Below, piece after piece: positions 23,320 to 30,273 of a stretch of DNA of 33,283 bases. The translations under genes and the position numbers were made by a program. Under the pieces are notes generated by a model. That model did no database searches and was not told the DNA's origin. It saw only the letters and a list, made by a program, of their open reading frames with translations. How positions within the stretch are numbered: position 1 is the stretch's first letter; each line of letters begins with the position of its first letter. The stretch lies in assembly GCA_902785115.1 (NCBI GenBank), contig CACZXQ010000008.1, positions 1 through 33,283 on the forward strand. The letters run 5' to 3'. The stretch is from Oscillospiraceae bacterium (GTDB lineage: Bacteria; Bacillota; Clostridia; Oscillospirales; Oscillospiraceae).

Positions 23320-24618
23320 TCACTTTTTCCCGGCTGCTTCCACGGCGGCGAGCTTACGCTCGCGGCGGCGGAGGACTTCCTCGCTCTTGGGCTGGATGTC
23401 GCCGGCCTGCGTGAGCGCCCACTTGGTCATCAGGGGGCCGACCAACTCATAGACCAGCACCGCAAAGAGCACGATGTTGCGGATCATCTTGCCGTCACCG
23501 GGCAGGCTCGACGCGGTCACGCACATCCCCAGCGCCACGCCCGCCTGCGGCAGCAGCGTAATGCCCAGGTACTTGACCACGTTGTGGTCACAGCCCACCA
23601 GCTTTGCCGACTCCCGCGCGCCGTAATACTTGCCCAGCGAACGCGAGACAATGTAGATCACGCCCACCAGCACCGAGCTTGCCTTGGCAAAGACGCCCAG
23701 CTCCAGCTCCGCGCCGGAGAGGACGAAGAACAGCACCAGCAGCGGCGCCGTCCAGCGGTCGGCGTTTTTCATGATCTCCTCGGACAGGGGGCAGAGGTTG
23801 CAGAATACGCTGCCCAGCATCATGCACACGAGCAGGGACGAAAAGCCCAGCTCCGCCTTGCCAAGAGGGATCTCCAGCATGGAGAGCGCCACCGTCAGAA
23901 ACACAAAGCCGATGGTCATGGCGAGACGGTTGGTGTTGGAGTGGAACATCTTCTCAAGCTGTGTCAGCAGCCAGCCCGCGACGGCGCCGAGGACGAGGGA
24001 ACCCGTGATTTCGAGCAGGGGGTTGACCACAATGCCGATCACGTCCACGCTGCCGCTGCTGATGGCCTTGGCGATGCCGAAGGAGACGGCGAAAAGCACC
24101 AGTCCCACCGCGTCATCCAGCGCGACGATGGGCAGCAGCAGATCGGTGAGCTTGCCCTTGGCCTTGTACTGGCGCACGACCATCAGCGTGGCCGCCGGGG
24201 CGGTCGCCGCCGCGATGGCGCCGAGCGTGATCGCCGCGGGTATGGAGAGCACGTCCGGGCGGACAAGATGAAAGGCGATCAGCGCGATGTCCACCAGCAG
24301 CGTTGCCGCCACAGCCTGCAGAATGCCGACGACGAGCGCCTGCCTGCCGGTCTCCCGAAGCTGGGAGAGGCGGAACTCATTGCCGATGGAGAAGGCGATG
24401 AAGCCGAGGGCGACGTTGGAGATGAGCTTCAAGCCCTCCAGTTCCTCATAGCTTGCAAAGCCGATGCCGGGGATGTGCAGCAGCCCCAGGCAGCAGGGGC
24501 CGATCAGCACGCCCGCGATCAGATAGGCCGTCACATCCGGCAGATGAAAGCGGCTGAGCGGGCGGGTCATCAAAAGCCCCGCGAACAGGGCGACAGAGAG
24601 AGATAACAAAATTCGCAT
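23320..24618 (-). CDS. CPA2-family cation:proton antiporter
   Basis: This 432-residue membrane protein has about 12 hydrophobic segments. The N terminus reads RPLSRFHLPDVTAYLIAGVLIGP, the CPA2 signature. The ion-binding region shows PIVALDDAVGLVLFAV, with the paired aspartates of electrogenic antiporters, and a second bundle starts around residue 225. There is no C-terminal TrkA-N/RCK regulatory domain, so this is a short-form KefB/NapA-like exchanger of Na+ or K+ for H+. The chosen ATG at 24618 gives the usual short N terminus. The AGAGG before it is 14 bases away, a weak site. A foldback element lies immediately upstream. Confidence 0.9.
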   Translation of the reverse strand: MRILLSLSVALFAGLLMTRPLSRFHLPDVTAYLIAGVLIGPCCLGLLHIPGIGFASYEELEGLKLISNVALGFIAFSIGNEFRLSQLRETGRQALVVGILQAVAATLLVDIALIAFHLVRPDVLSIPAAITLGAIAAATAPAATLMVVRQYKAKGKLTDLLLPIVALDDAVGLVLFAVSFGIAKAISSGSVDVIGIVVNPLLEITGSLVLGAVAGWLLTQLEKMFHSNTNRLAMTIGFVFLTVALSMLEIPLGKAELGFSSLLVCMMLGSVFCNLCPLSEEIMKNADRWTAPLLVLFFVLSGAELELGVFAKASSVLVGVIYIVSRSLGKYYGARESAKLVGCDHNVVKYLGITLLPQAGVALGMCVTASSLPGDGKMIRNIVLFAVLVYELVGPLMTKWALTQAGDIQPKSEEVLRRRERKLAAVEAAGKK

Positions 24619-24643
24619 AATATAAAACACACCTCTTTCTTTA

Positions 24644-24804
24644 AGGCAGCACCGCACAATCCGTCATCGGTGCCTTTCGGAAAAACTGCGCTCTGATTTC
24701 GTCACTTTTTCTTGCCATACACAAAGTATGCCTGCAAAAAAGTGCCATCATCAGAACTCAGTTTTTCTCGAAATTCGCTCTCGCCGAATTATGCGGTGTT
24801 GCCT
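24644..24804. mobile_element. Foldback/MITE-like element without coding capacity
   Basis: This ~160-bp element has inverted ends GGCAGCACCGCACAAT (24645-24660) and ATTATGCGGTGTTGCC (24788-24803), 14 of 16 matching. The interior is also self-complementary (GAAAAACTG and CTCTGAT on the left match CAGAACTCAGTTTTTC on the right; CACTTTTT matches AAAAAGTG). The centre is CATAC-ACAAA-GTATG, so the whole unit folds into one long imperfect hairpin. No transposase and no clear target duplication were seen. It lies between the CPA2 start and the NhaC-family gene end, possibly in the CPA2 leader. Confidence 0.7.
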
Positions 24805-24845
24805 CAACCGCTCTATTTTAAGCCTATCTCCACCAAATTGCAACA

Positions 24846-24886
24846 AAAAACTTGTGGAACTTTCACAGAAAGTTCCACAAGTTTTT
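24846..24886. terminator. Bidirectional terminator, 19-bp perfect stem
   Basis: Arms 24846-24864 and 24868-24886 are perfect complements around a three-base ACA loop. The outer five pairs are A-T, giving a T-run in either direction. It lies 20 bases beyond the stop of the leftward NhaC-family gene and is that gene's terminator. Confidence 0.93.
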
Positions 24887-24906
24887 AGATATTGTTGACA
24901 AAAGCC

Positions 24907-26406
24907 TTATGCGCTCTGAGCCTCGGCGCTGCGGGCGCGAAGGATAAGCAGCACGGCGACGGTCAGCACCACGCCGACGACGAGGCAGAGCACCCAGTTC
25001 TGCACGAAGCCCGCCAGCAGGTAGCACACGAAGCTCACGCCCGCCACGGTCAGCGCGTAGGGAAGCTGGGTGGAGACGTGCTCCACATGGTTGACGTTGG
25101 CGCCGGCGGAGGCCATGATCGTGGTGTCGGAGATCGGGGAGATGTGGTCGCCGCAGACAGCGCCGGCGAGGCAGGCGGAGATGCCGATCATCAGCAGCTC
25201 GGGGTTATTCTCAAACACCGGCAGCACGATGGGGATCAGGATACCGAAGGTGCCCCAGGAGGTGCCGCTGGCGAAGGCAAGACCCAGCGCGACGAGGAAG
25301 ATCACCGCGGGCAGGAGGCTGAAGAGGCTGTCAGCCGCGCCTTTCACGAGACCCGCGACATACACGTCCGCGCCGAGAAGGCCGGTCATGTTCTTGAGCG
25401 TGAGGGCAAAGGTCAGGATCAGCATGGAGGGCACCATGGCGATAAAGCCCTTGGTGATGCACTCGGAGGCCTCCTTGAAAGTGATGACCCGCCGGCAGAG
25501 CAGGTAGATGCAGGTGATGAGCAGGGCGATGATGCAGCCCCAGGGGAGGCCGACGGAGGCATCGGTATCGGCAAAGGAGTCAATGACGCTCGCGCCGCTC
25601 CAGAAGCCGCCGACATACATCATGCCGATGATGCAGAAGACGATCAACACAACGACGGGGATCAGCATGTCCCAGATCGAGGCACGAGGATTGTTTTCAT
25701 CGTCCTCCGCACTCAGCGCGCCAAGCTCGCCCTGTCTGGCGCGCAGCTCCGCCGCGGCCATGGGGCCGTAGTCAAAGCCGAGAATGCTGATGGCGATGAC
25801 GAAAACGATGGTCAGCAGGGAGTAGAAGTTATAGGGGATAGCGCGGATGAAGAGCTGGATGCCGGAGATGCCGGTGTTCAGGTCCTGCGCGGTTGCGGAG
25901 ACGGCGGCTGCCCAGGAGGAAACCGGCGCGATCATGCAGATCGGGGCGGCGGTAGCGTCGATGATGAAGGCCAACTTGGCACGCGAGATCTTCTGGCTGT
26001 CGGTGACGGGGCGCATGACAGAGCCCACAGTCAGGCAGTTGAAGTAGTCGTCAATGAAGATCAGCACGCCCAGCAGGAAGGTCGCGAGCAACGCGCCGAC
26101 GCGGGAGTGCACATGGCTTGCCGCCCAGCGGCCGAAGGCGGCGGAGCCGCCGGCGCTGTTGATGAGCGCCACCATGATGCCGAGCAGCACCAGGAACATG
26201 AAGATACCGGCGTTCCAGCCGTCGGCAATGGCGCCGATGAAGCCGTCATTGAGCATGGAATCCAGCGCCGCGATGGGCTGGAAGCCGCCGACGAAGAGGG
26301 AGCCGACCAGAATGCCGACAAACAGCGACACATAGGTCTCCTTGGTGATCAGCGCGAGGATGATTGCAAGGATCGGGGGGACAAGCGCCCAGAAGGTACC
26401 GTACAT
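24907..26406 (-). CDS. NhaC-family transporter under lysine riboswitch control (probable lysine transporter)
   Basis: This 499-residue polytopic protein is of the NhaC antiporter superfamily, with about 11-12 membrane segments. Family motifs include GVLIFIDDYFNCLTVGSVMRP, SRAKLAFIIDATAAPICMIAP and, in the second half, SGTSWGTFGILIPIVLP and CGDHISPISDTTIMASAGA. The start is the ATG at 26406 (MYGTFWALVPP), preceded by GGAGG; a longer open frame upstream runs into the riboswitch terminator and is not real. By sequence alone it would be called a Na+/H+ antiporter. The L-box immediately upstream instead points to lysine transport, a class predicted before from L-box comparative work (NhaC-type, sometimes called LysW). 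Direction and coupling ion are unknown. Confidence 0.9.
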   Translation of the reverse strand: MYGTFWALVPPILAIILALITKETYVSLFVGILVGSLFVGGFQPIAALDSMLNDGFIGAIADGWNAGIFMFLVLLGIMVALINSAGGSAAFGRWAASHVHSRVGALLATFLLGVLIFIDDYFNCLTVGSVMRPVTDSQKISRAKLAFIIDATAAPICMIAPVSSWAAAVSATAQDLNTGISGIQLFIRAIPYNFYSLLTIVFVIAISILGFDYGPMAAAELRARQGELGALSAEDDENNPRASIWDMLIPVVVLIVFCIIGMMYVGGFWSGASVIDSFADTDASVGLPWGCIIALLITCIYLLCRRVITFKEASECITKGFIAMVPSMLILTFALTLKNMTGLLGADVYVAGLVKGAADSLFSLLPAVIFLVALGLAFASGTSWGTFGILIPIVLPVFENNPELLMIGISACLAGAVCGDHISPISDTTIMASAGANVNHVEHVSTQLPYALTVAGVSFVCYLLAGFVQNWVLCLVVGVVLTVAVLLILRARSAEAQSA

Positions 26407-26419
26407 TTTTCTTTCCTCC

Positions 26420-26460
26420 AAAAAATAAAAGTTGCGAACAGCGCAGATACTGTTCACAAC
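26420..26460 (-). terminator. Riboswitch terminator (expression platform)
   Basis: On the minus strand an 11-base stem (complement of 26450-26460 with 26431-26441, one G-U pair) around an eight-base loop is followed by a near-continuous T-run, ending directly before the GGAGG of the transporter gene. It is the off-state terminator of the L-box. Confidence 0.9.
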
Positions 26461-26481
26461 TCAATACGGTCTCTCAAGCCA

Positions 26482-26646
26482 GACAGCTCTCCGCGTGGGC
26501 AAAGCCCTTGCGACAGTCCGGCGGATCTTCTCCGACGGCCCAGGCATATCCGTTCGGGAAACGGATACCCTTCGGCGGCGACCCCTTTCGCTCCCGCACT
26601 TCCCGGTGCTTCTCCGTGAGCTACTCTTGATAACCGCGCCTCTATC
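26482..26646 (-). promoter_or_regulatory. Lysine riboswitch (L-box) aptamer
   Basis: The minus-strand leader carries the conserved L-box blocks in order: GAGGCGCG, then ATCAAGAGTA, GCGAAAGGGG, CGCCGCCGAAG, a P3-type hairpin with GGTATCCGT/ACGGATATGCC arms, TGGGCCGTCGG and GACTGTCGCAAGGGC. These match the B. subtilis lysC leader blocks (GAGGTGCG, TTCAAGAGTA, GAAAGGGG, CGCCGAAG, TGGCCGTG). P1 closes by GATAG (complement of 26642-26646) pairing with CTGTC (complement of 26482-26486). Lysine binding should favour the terminator at 26420-26460 and repress the transporter. Confidence 0.93.
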
Positions 26647-26668
26647 ATGCGCTATTCAGTTTAAGGTC

Positions 26669-26696
26669 ATTATAGCGATTTGCCGGGATTTGTCAA
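26669..26696 (-). promoter_or_regulatory. Promoter for the L-box transporter gene
   Basis: On the minus strand a perfect TTGACA (complement of 26691-26696) and a perfect TATAAT (complement of 26669-26674) are spaced by 16 bp, with transcription expected to begin near 26662, just before the aptamer. Confidence 0.92.
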
Positions 26697-27001
26697 CCAC
26701 TCCCAAAAAGCTTTTGTCATTTTTATGTGAAGTGTCAAAAACGCACTGCTTCTTTAGCGAATTGCTGTGCAAAAAAGCGGCGGACTGCCATGCAGTCCGC
26801 CAAAAACAGGGTTGTGGGATAAAGATATGAGCCGGTTCTCCTCGCGGAGAACCAATTGGATAAGCTGTGAATATAAGATAATCCTTTTTGCTCTCTTTGT
26901 AAAGAGCGAACGGGCACTGCTTTTGTCGAATCGAAAAATTGTATATTTCGATCGCACAGCGGGCAAACTATGCCCGAAACCATAAGAGAGGAGAATGCTC
27001 T
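26697..27001. other. Intergenic stretch rich in hairpins, no credible gene
   Basis: This ~300-base AT-rich region lies between the divergent L-box promoter and the DUF378 gene. It holds at least three stem-loops: 26779-26801 (GGCGGACTGC/GCAGTCCGCC, T-run on the minus strand), 26834-26853 (GGTTCTCC/GGAGAACC) and a CGGGCA/TGCCCG near 26959-26976. An ATCGAAA/TTTCGAT pair lies near 26932-26955. The short open frames on the minus strand lack ribosome binding sites and family resemblance. I see no clear -35/-10 pair for the DUF378 gene. Confidence 0.6.
26779..26801 (-). terminator. Hairpin with T-run on the minus strand
   Basis: A perfect 10-base stem (26779-26788 with 26792-26801, loop CAT) is followed on the minus strand by GC and six T. 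It has the form of an intrinsic terminator reading leftward, yet no leftward gene lies just upstream. It might shield the L-box promoter from read-through, or mark an unannotated small transcript. Confidence 0.55.
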
Positions 27002-27214
27002 GTGATCATGGATCGTATCGCGCTGATCCTGGCCATTATCGGCGGCCTCAACTGGGGCAGCATCGGCTTGTTCCGCTTCGATCTGGTGGCCTGGCTCTTC
27101 GGCGGGCAGACCGCCACGGTCAGCCGCGTTGTTTACACGCTGGTCGGCCTTGCGGCTATCTGGTGCATTTCGCTGCTGTTCCGCAGCGACGAGCTCACCG
27201 ACGACGGGATCTGA
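27002..27214 (+). CDS. DUF378 family small membrane protein
   Basis: The product has 70 residues: two hydrophobic helices (about 4-28 and 38-60) and the DUF378 core IIGGLNWGSIGLFRFDLVAWLFGG followed by SRVVYTLVGLAAIWCI. The function of the family is unknown. The GTG at 27002 is eight bases after AGGAG (26989-26993), while the ATG at 27008 is 14 bases away, so GTG is the better start. A strong hairpin follows the stop. It stands alone between divergent and convergent neighbours. Confidence 0.88.
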   Translation: MIMDRIALILAIIGGLNWGSIGLFRFDLVAWLFGGQTATVSRVVYTLVGLAAIWCISLLFRSDELTDDGI

Positions 27215-27220
27215 GGAGAA

Positions 27221-27251
27221 GGGGCTGTGAAAACGGTGTTTTCACAGCCCC
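27221..27251. terminator. Strong hairpin after the DUF378 gene
   Basis: A perfect 14-base stem (27221-27234 with 27238-27251, loop GGT) begins six bases after the DUF378 stop. The plus-strand T-run is poor (AGTTTC), so termination may be helped by stem strength, or it may act mainly as an RNA end-protecting structure. Confidence 0.75.
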
Positions 27252-27260
27252 AGTTTCATA

Positions 27261-27291
27261 CTGGCCACTGGCCACTGACCACTAATCACTA
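27261..27291. repeat. CCACTGG/CCACTGA heptad repeat touching a stop codon
   Basis: Four degenerate heptads (CTGGCCA, CTGGCCA, CTGACCA, CTAATCA) run up to and into the TAG stop (complement of 27289-27291) of the GDPD gene. It is the longest of the three heptad runs in this window. Confidence 0.7.
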
Positions 27292-28113
27292 TTTAAACTT
27301 CAGCTTCGGCTTATAAAATTCGAAAATCACGCCGTCGCGTCCTTTTTCGTTGCGCGGCTCGTGGGAAGTCCAGCCAAAGCGCATCGCGCCGAGCGCTTCC
27401 GTCAGGCGCACATTCAGCGGGCGGCAGCCGATCTTGTAGGCGATGAACTGCGGGCGCGCAAGGGGATTGAAGAGATTGCGGCTGAGGGCGAAAGCCAGGG
27501 GCTTTGCCATGCCATCCTTCAAATACTCCTTCAAGGGCGCGGCAAGCTGCCCGCGTACGAGATCCCGCGCGTGGAAGCGAAACCAGGCGACGATGAGGGG
27601 GTCAAAGCTCTCGATACATACCTCGCCCTGATACTGCTCCAGAAGGGCATAGGTCTTCTCGCACAGCTCCCGCTTGCGCTTGCCGGTTTTCAGCTCCACG
27701 ATCAGCGGCCCCGCGCCGCGGATGGCCTTGAGCGCCTCGGCAAAGAGGGGGATGTGCTGCTCCGTGCCGCAAAGGCGCAGCGAGCGCAGCTCTTCATAGC
27801 TAAGCTCATCCACCCGCTTATCCACGCCGCAGACGCGCTTGAGATTATCGTCGTGGAAGACAACCACCTGCCCATCCTTCGTCAGACGCACGTCCAGCTC
27901 CACGCCGTAGCCTGCGCGCTCTGCCAGCGTGAAGGCGGCAAGGGAGTTTTCCGGCACGGACTTATCCCGGCTGTGCAGGCCGCGATGGGCGTAGTTTACC
28001 CCCAGAAAGGGCGCCTTCTGCCGCGCAGTGGCAGCCCCGGGAAGGGACAGATACAGCGGCACAGCAACGGCGGCTGTCAGCCCCATCAGCAGTTTTCCGA
28101 CATTCTTCTTCAT
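27289..28113 (-). CDS. Glycerophosphodiester phosphodiesterase family protein
   Basis: This 274-residue protein has an N-terminal signal or anchor helix (about 8-28) and a GDPD TIM-barrel. The catalytic residues are in place: His43-Arg-Gly (AHRGLH), PENS (54-57), Glu72 and Asp74 (VELDVRLTKDG), and His87 (VVFHDD). It should cleave glycerophosphodiesters to glycerol-3-phosphate and an alcohol, either in the cytoplasm or at the outer face if exported. The gene starts 24 bases after the MFS stop with AGAGGG six bases before the ATG, so it is the third gene of the MarR-MFS-GDPD unit. Confidence 0.92.
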   Translation of the reverse strand: MKKNVGKLLMGLTAAVAVPLYLSLPGAATARQKAPFLGVNYAHRGLHSRDKSVPENSLAAFTLAERAGYGVELDVRLTKDGQVVVFHDDNLKRVCGVDKRVDELSYEELRSLRLCGTEQHIPLFAEALKAIRGAGPLIVELKTGKRKRELCEKTYALLEQYQGEVCIESFDPLIVAWFRFHARDLVRGQLAAPLKEYLKDGMAKPLAFALSRNLFNPLARPQFIAYKIGCRPLNVRLTEALGAMRFGWTSHEPRNEKGRDGVIFEFYKPKLKFK

Positions 28114-28137
28114 GGTTTTCCCTCTGAAATTGAAAGT

Positions 28138-29559
28138 TTAACCGTCTTCGCCCAGCGCCTCAAGCCCCGTGACATTGGCAAGCTTCCTGGCCTTGATGTT
28201 CTTGACCAGCGCCGTAAAGACCGCAAAGCTCAGCGCGGTCAGGATCGCGGCATAGACAGGCAGCGCGCGCCAGGCCAGCGTCGCGTTCAGCACGAGCCCC
28301 AGCAGCACGGGTGTGACGGTCTGGGCGGACATGCTCGCCGCGTAGTAGTAGCCGGTGAACTTGCCGATCTTCTTTGACGAGCAGAGCTCTACCACCATGG
28401 GGAAGGAGCAGTTATGCACCAGCGCCATACCGAAGCCCTTGAGCACCCAAACGGCGTACAGCAGCGTCGGGAAGGCAAACTCGCCCCGCTCCCCTACCGC
28501 CTTGCCGGTAGGCGCTACGAAGCACATGACGACAAGCCCCGCGAAGGTAATGGCAAGCCCCGTGGAGATCGTCCACTTGCGGCCGATCCTGTCCGCGATG
28601 CCGCCGGCGATGGCAAAGCCGATCACGGAGGCCAGCCCTCCCAGGATCGTGAGGATCATGGTGGCGCTGGAGACGGACTGCAGGTGGTAGATCACATAGT
28701 TGCCGATATAGGTGCCGAGGGCGTTATCGGACATGAACCACAGAAACTCCGCGCCCAGGATCGCAAGCAGCATCGTCTTATTGGCCTTGGACATGGGCTT
28801 ATCGTCGTCGATGGGCGTCTCCACCGCGGCAAGCTTCTCGCCCAGTTGAAGCTCCTCCTTGAGTTCCTCCGCGAGCTTATTCTCCTTGATCGTGGCAAAG
28901 AGCACCAGCGCGGAGATCACCATCAGCACGGAGGCAATGATGAAGGGCAGCTCGATCGTCCAGATATTGCGCTCGGCCATGGGGGCGTTGATGTATTTGG
29001 AGAGCACCAGGAAAAGCCCCAGCACCGTCGCAAAGGCGCCGCCGAAATAGCCCATGATGTTGATGATGCCGTTTGCCTTGGCGCGCAGGGGTTTTGGCGT
29101 GATGTCCGGCATCAGGGCAACCGCGGGGTTACGGTACATCATCATGAACATCAGCACGATCGCCATGGCGATGACCATGCCGACAATATTATTATAGTGG
29201 AAAAACAGCGGGATAAACGGGAAGGCCACCGCCGAGACAAAGGTTCCGACGAGGATGTAGGGCATGCGCTTGCCGATGGGCGTGCGGGTCTTATCGGAGA
29301 GGTTTCCGAAGATCGGCAGCAGAATCAGCGCCGCAAGGTTATCACAGGCCATGATGATGCCCACGATCCACTGTACGTTCAGAATTTTATCCGGTGAGGA
29401 GGCCTTGAGCTCCGCCGAGGTCATGCCGTAGATGTTGCGGGCGAAAATATCCGTCAAAAAGGTGGGACACCAGGAGTCGTACACCTGCCAGAGAAGCAGG
29501 ATGCCGAAAAACGCAAAGCCGATCAAAGCCGTGCGCTTATAGTTGAGCTTCAGGTTCAC
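28138..29559 (-). CDS. MFS transporter, GPH/sugar-cation symporter-like
   Basis: This 473-residue protein has about 12 membrane segments. Between segments 2 and 3 it has FGNLSDKTRTPIGKRMPYILVG, the loop form typical of GPH and SLC45-like sugar:cation symporters and unlike drug exporters. A similar loop recurs in the second half (GGIADRIGRKWTISTG). A long charged cytoplasmic loop (about 222-258) separates the halves. The start is GTG at 29559, overlapping the MarR stop as GTGA, with AGGAAG six bases upstream. The substrate may be a sugar or glycerophosphodiester, judging by the downstream GDPD, but this is inference. Confidence 0.9.
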   Translation of the reverse strand: MNLKLNYKRTALIGFAFFGILLLWQVYDSWCPTFLTDIFARNIYGMTSAELKASSPDKILNVQWIVGIIMACDNLAALILLPIFGNLSDKTRTPIGKRMPYILVGTFVSAVAFPFIPLFFHYNNIVGMVIAMAIVLMFMMMYRNPAVALMPDITPKPLRAKANGIINIMGYFGGAFATVLGLFLVLSKYINAPMAERNIWTIELPFIIASVLMVISALVLFATIKENKLAEELKEELQLGEKLAAVETPIDDDKPMSKANKTMLLAILGAEFLWFMSDNALGTYIGNYVIYHLQSVSSATMILTILGGLASVIGFAIAGGIADRIGRKWTISTGLAITFAGLVVMCFVAPTGKAVGERGEFAFPTLLYAVWVLKGFGMALVHNCSFPMVVELCSSKKIGKFTGYYYAASMSAQTVTPVLLGLVLNATLAWRALPVYAAILTALSFAVFTALVKNIKARKLANVTGLEALGEDG

Positions 29560-30038
29560 GCGCGATCTTCCTTTCTGTCGGCCGACGGCCGCTCAATAAA
29601 TGCCTCGTCACATTCGGGCATGAGTTCCTGGGAGATGATGCTCAGCAGCTCGTTGAATTTCTCCGCGTCCTCGGGGCTGAAGCGCTCTTTCATGCGCTGT
29701 ACCACGGTCAGCTCATAGGAGGTCAGCAGCTCCGCGTAGGAATAGTATTTTTCCGAGAGCACCAGATGGTATTCCCGCCGGTCGGTGGCGGAGTTCTGCC
29801 GCACAAGATAGCCCTTTTTGATGAGGCTGTTGACCTTGTAGGTGGCGTTTGACTGGGAGATGTTCAGAAAGTCCGCGAAGCGCCCGACCGTGGGCTCGCC
29901 CAGGGCGCGGATAATCTCCAGCGAGAAGCCCTCCATCGCGGACAGGGAGCCGTCCCGCTCTTTAACTTTTTCAAAAATTTTGCGGTAAAACTGGAACTTA
30001 AACTTGTCGTACACCTCAATGAAATTTTTTTCAAGCAC
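29556..30038 (-). CDS. MarR-family transcriptional regulator
   Basis: This 160-residue winged-helix protein has helices PTVGRFADFLNISQSNATYKVNSLIKKGYL (recognition helix at about 55-80) and the wing NSATDRREYHLVLSEKYYSY, the MarR arrangement. The start is GTG at 30038 with a GGGGGG run about eight bases upstream. It overlaps the MFS start by four bases, so regulator and transporter are co-translated, and autoregulation by a transported ligand is likely. Its promoter lies in the divergent region next to hrcA. Confidence 0.9.
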   Translation of the reverse strand: MLEKNFIEVYDKFKFQFYRKIFEKVKERDGSLSAMEGFSLEIIRALGEPTVGRFADFLNISQSNATYKVNSLIKKGYLVRQNSATDRREYHLVLSEKYYSYAELLTSYELTVVQRMKERFSPEDAEKFNELLSIISQELMPECDEAFIERPSADRKEDRA

Positions 30039-30090
30039 CTGTCAGCCCCCCCGTTCTGATCGTAATTTTGATTTACTATCTGTTATATAC

Positions 30091-30119
30091 ATTTTACTCT
30101 TCAATCACCCGTTTGTAAA
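30091..30119 (-). promoter_or_regulatory. Promoter for the MarR-MFS-GDPD operon
   Basis: On the minus strand TTTACA (complement of 30114-30119) and TAAAAT (complement of 30091-30096) are separated by 17 bp. The AT-rich stretch 30062-30090 downstream is a likely operator for the MarR protein, though no clean palindrome was found. Confidence 0.72.
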
Positions 30120-30195
30120 CGAAAAATACTTGACACGCCCACCAAAATCTTCGTGTCCAAACTGTGAATTTTCACAAGGGATACGGCGGAAACTA

Positions 30196-30224
30196 TTGAC
30201 AAGGGCGGGGCGGCGTGGTATATT
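30196..30224 (+). promoter_or_regulatory. Promoter of the hrcA-grpE-dnaK operon
   Basis: A perfect TTGACA (30196-30201) and TATATT (30219-30224) are spaced by exactly 17 bp. The -10 overlaps the first two bases of the CIRCE operator, so HrcA binding would block the polymerase directly. Confidence 0.9.
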
Positions 30225-30272
30225 AGCACTCGAAAGAAGAGAGTGCCAACAGTCAAGAGGCGAGAGTGCTAA
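30223..30272 (+). promoter_or_regulatory. CIRCE operator plus an extra half-site
   Basis: TTAGCACTC (30223-30231), a nine-base spacer and GAGTGCCAA (30241-30249) form a CIRCE element with one mismatch to the consensus right arm. A second, perfect right arm GAGTGCTAA lies at 30264-30272, ending one base before the hrcA start codon. HrcA binds CIRCE as a dimer and represses; the extra half-site might give a second binding mode or affect translation of hrcA. Confidence 0.93.
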
Positions 30273-30273
30273 A

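Noticed and set aside
26407..26457. Extended N terminus for the NhaC-family transporter
   Set aside because: The extra 17 codons would be read through the riboswitch terminator stem; the ATG at 26406 has its own GGAGG.
26735..26983. Small minus-strand open frames (about 70-82 codons) in the DUF378 upstream region
   Set aside because: They have no ribosome binding site, cross several hairpins and show no family resemblance.
30004..30273. Extended N terminus for HrcA
   Set aside because: The in-frame extension would start before the promoter and CIRCE element; the true start is ATG 30274.
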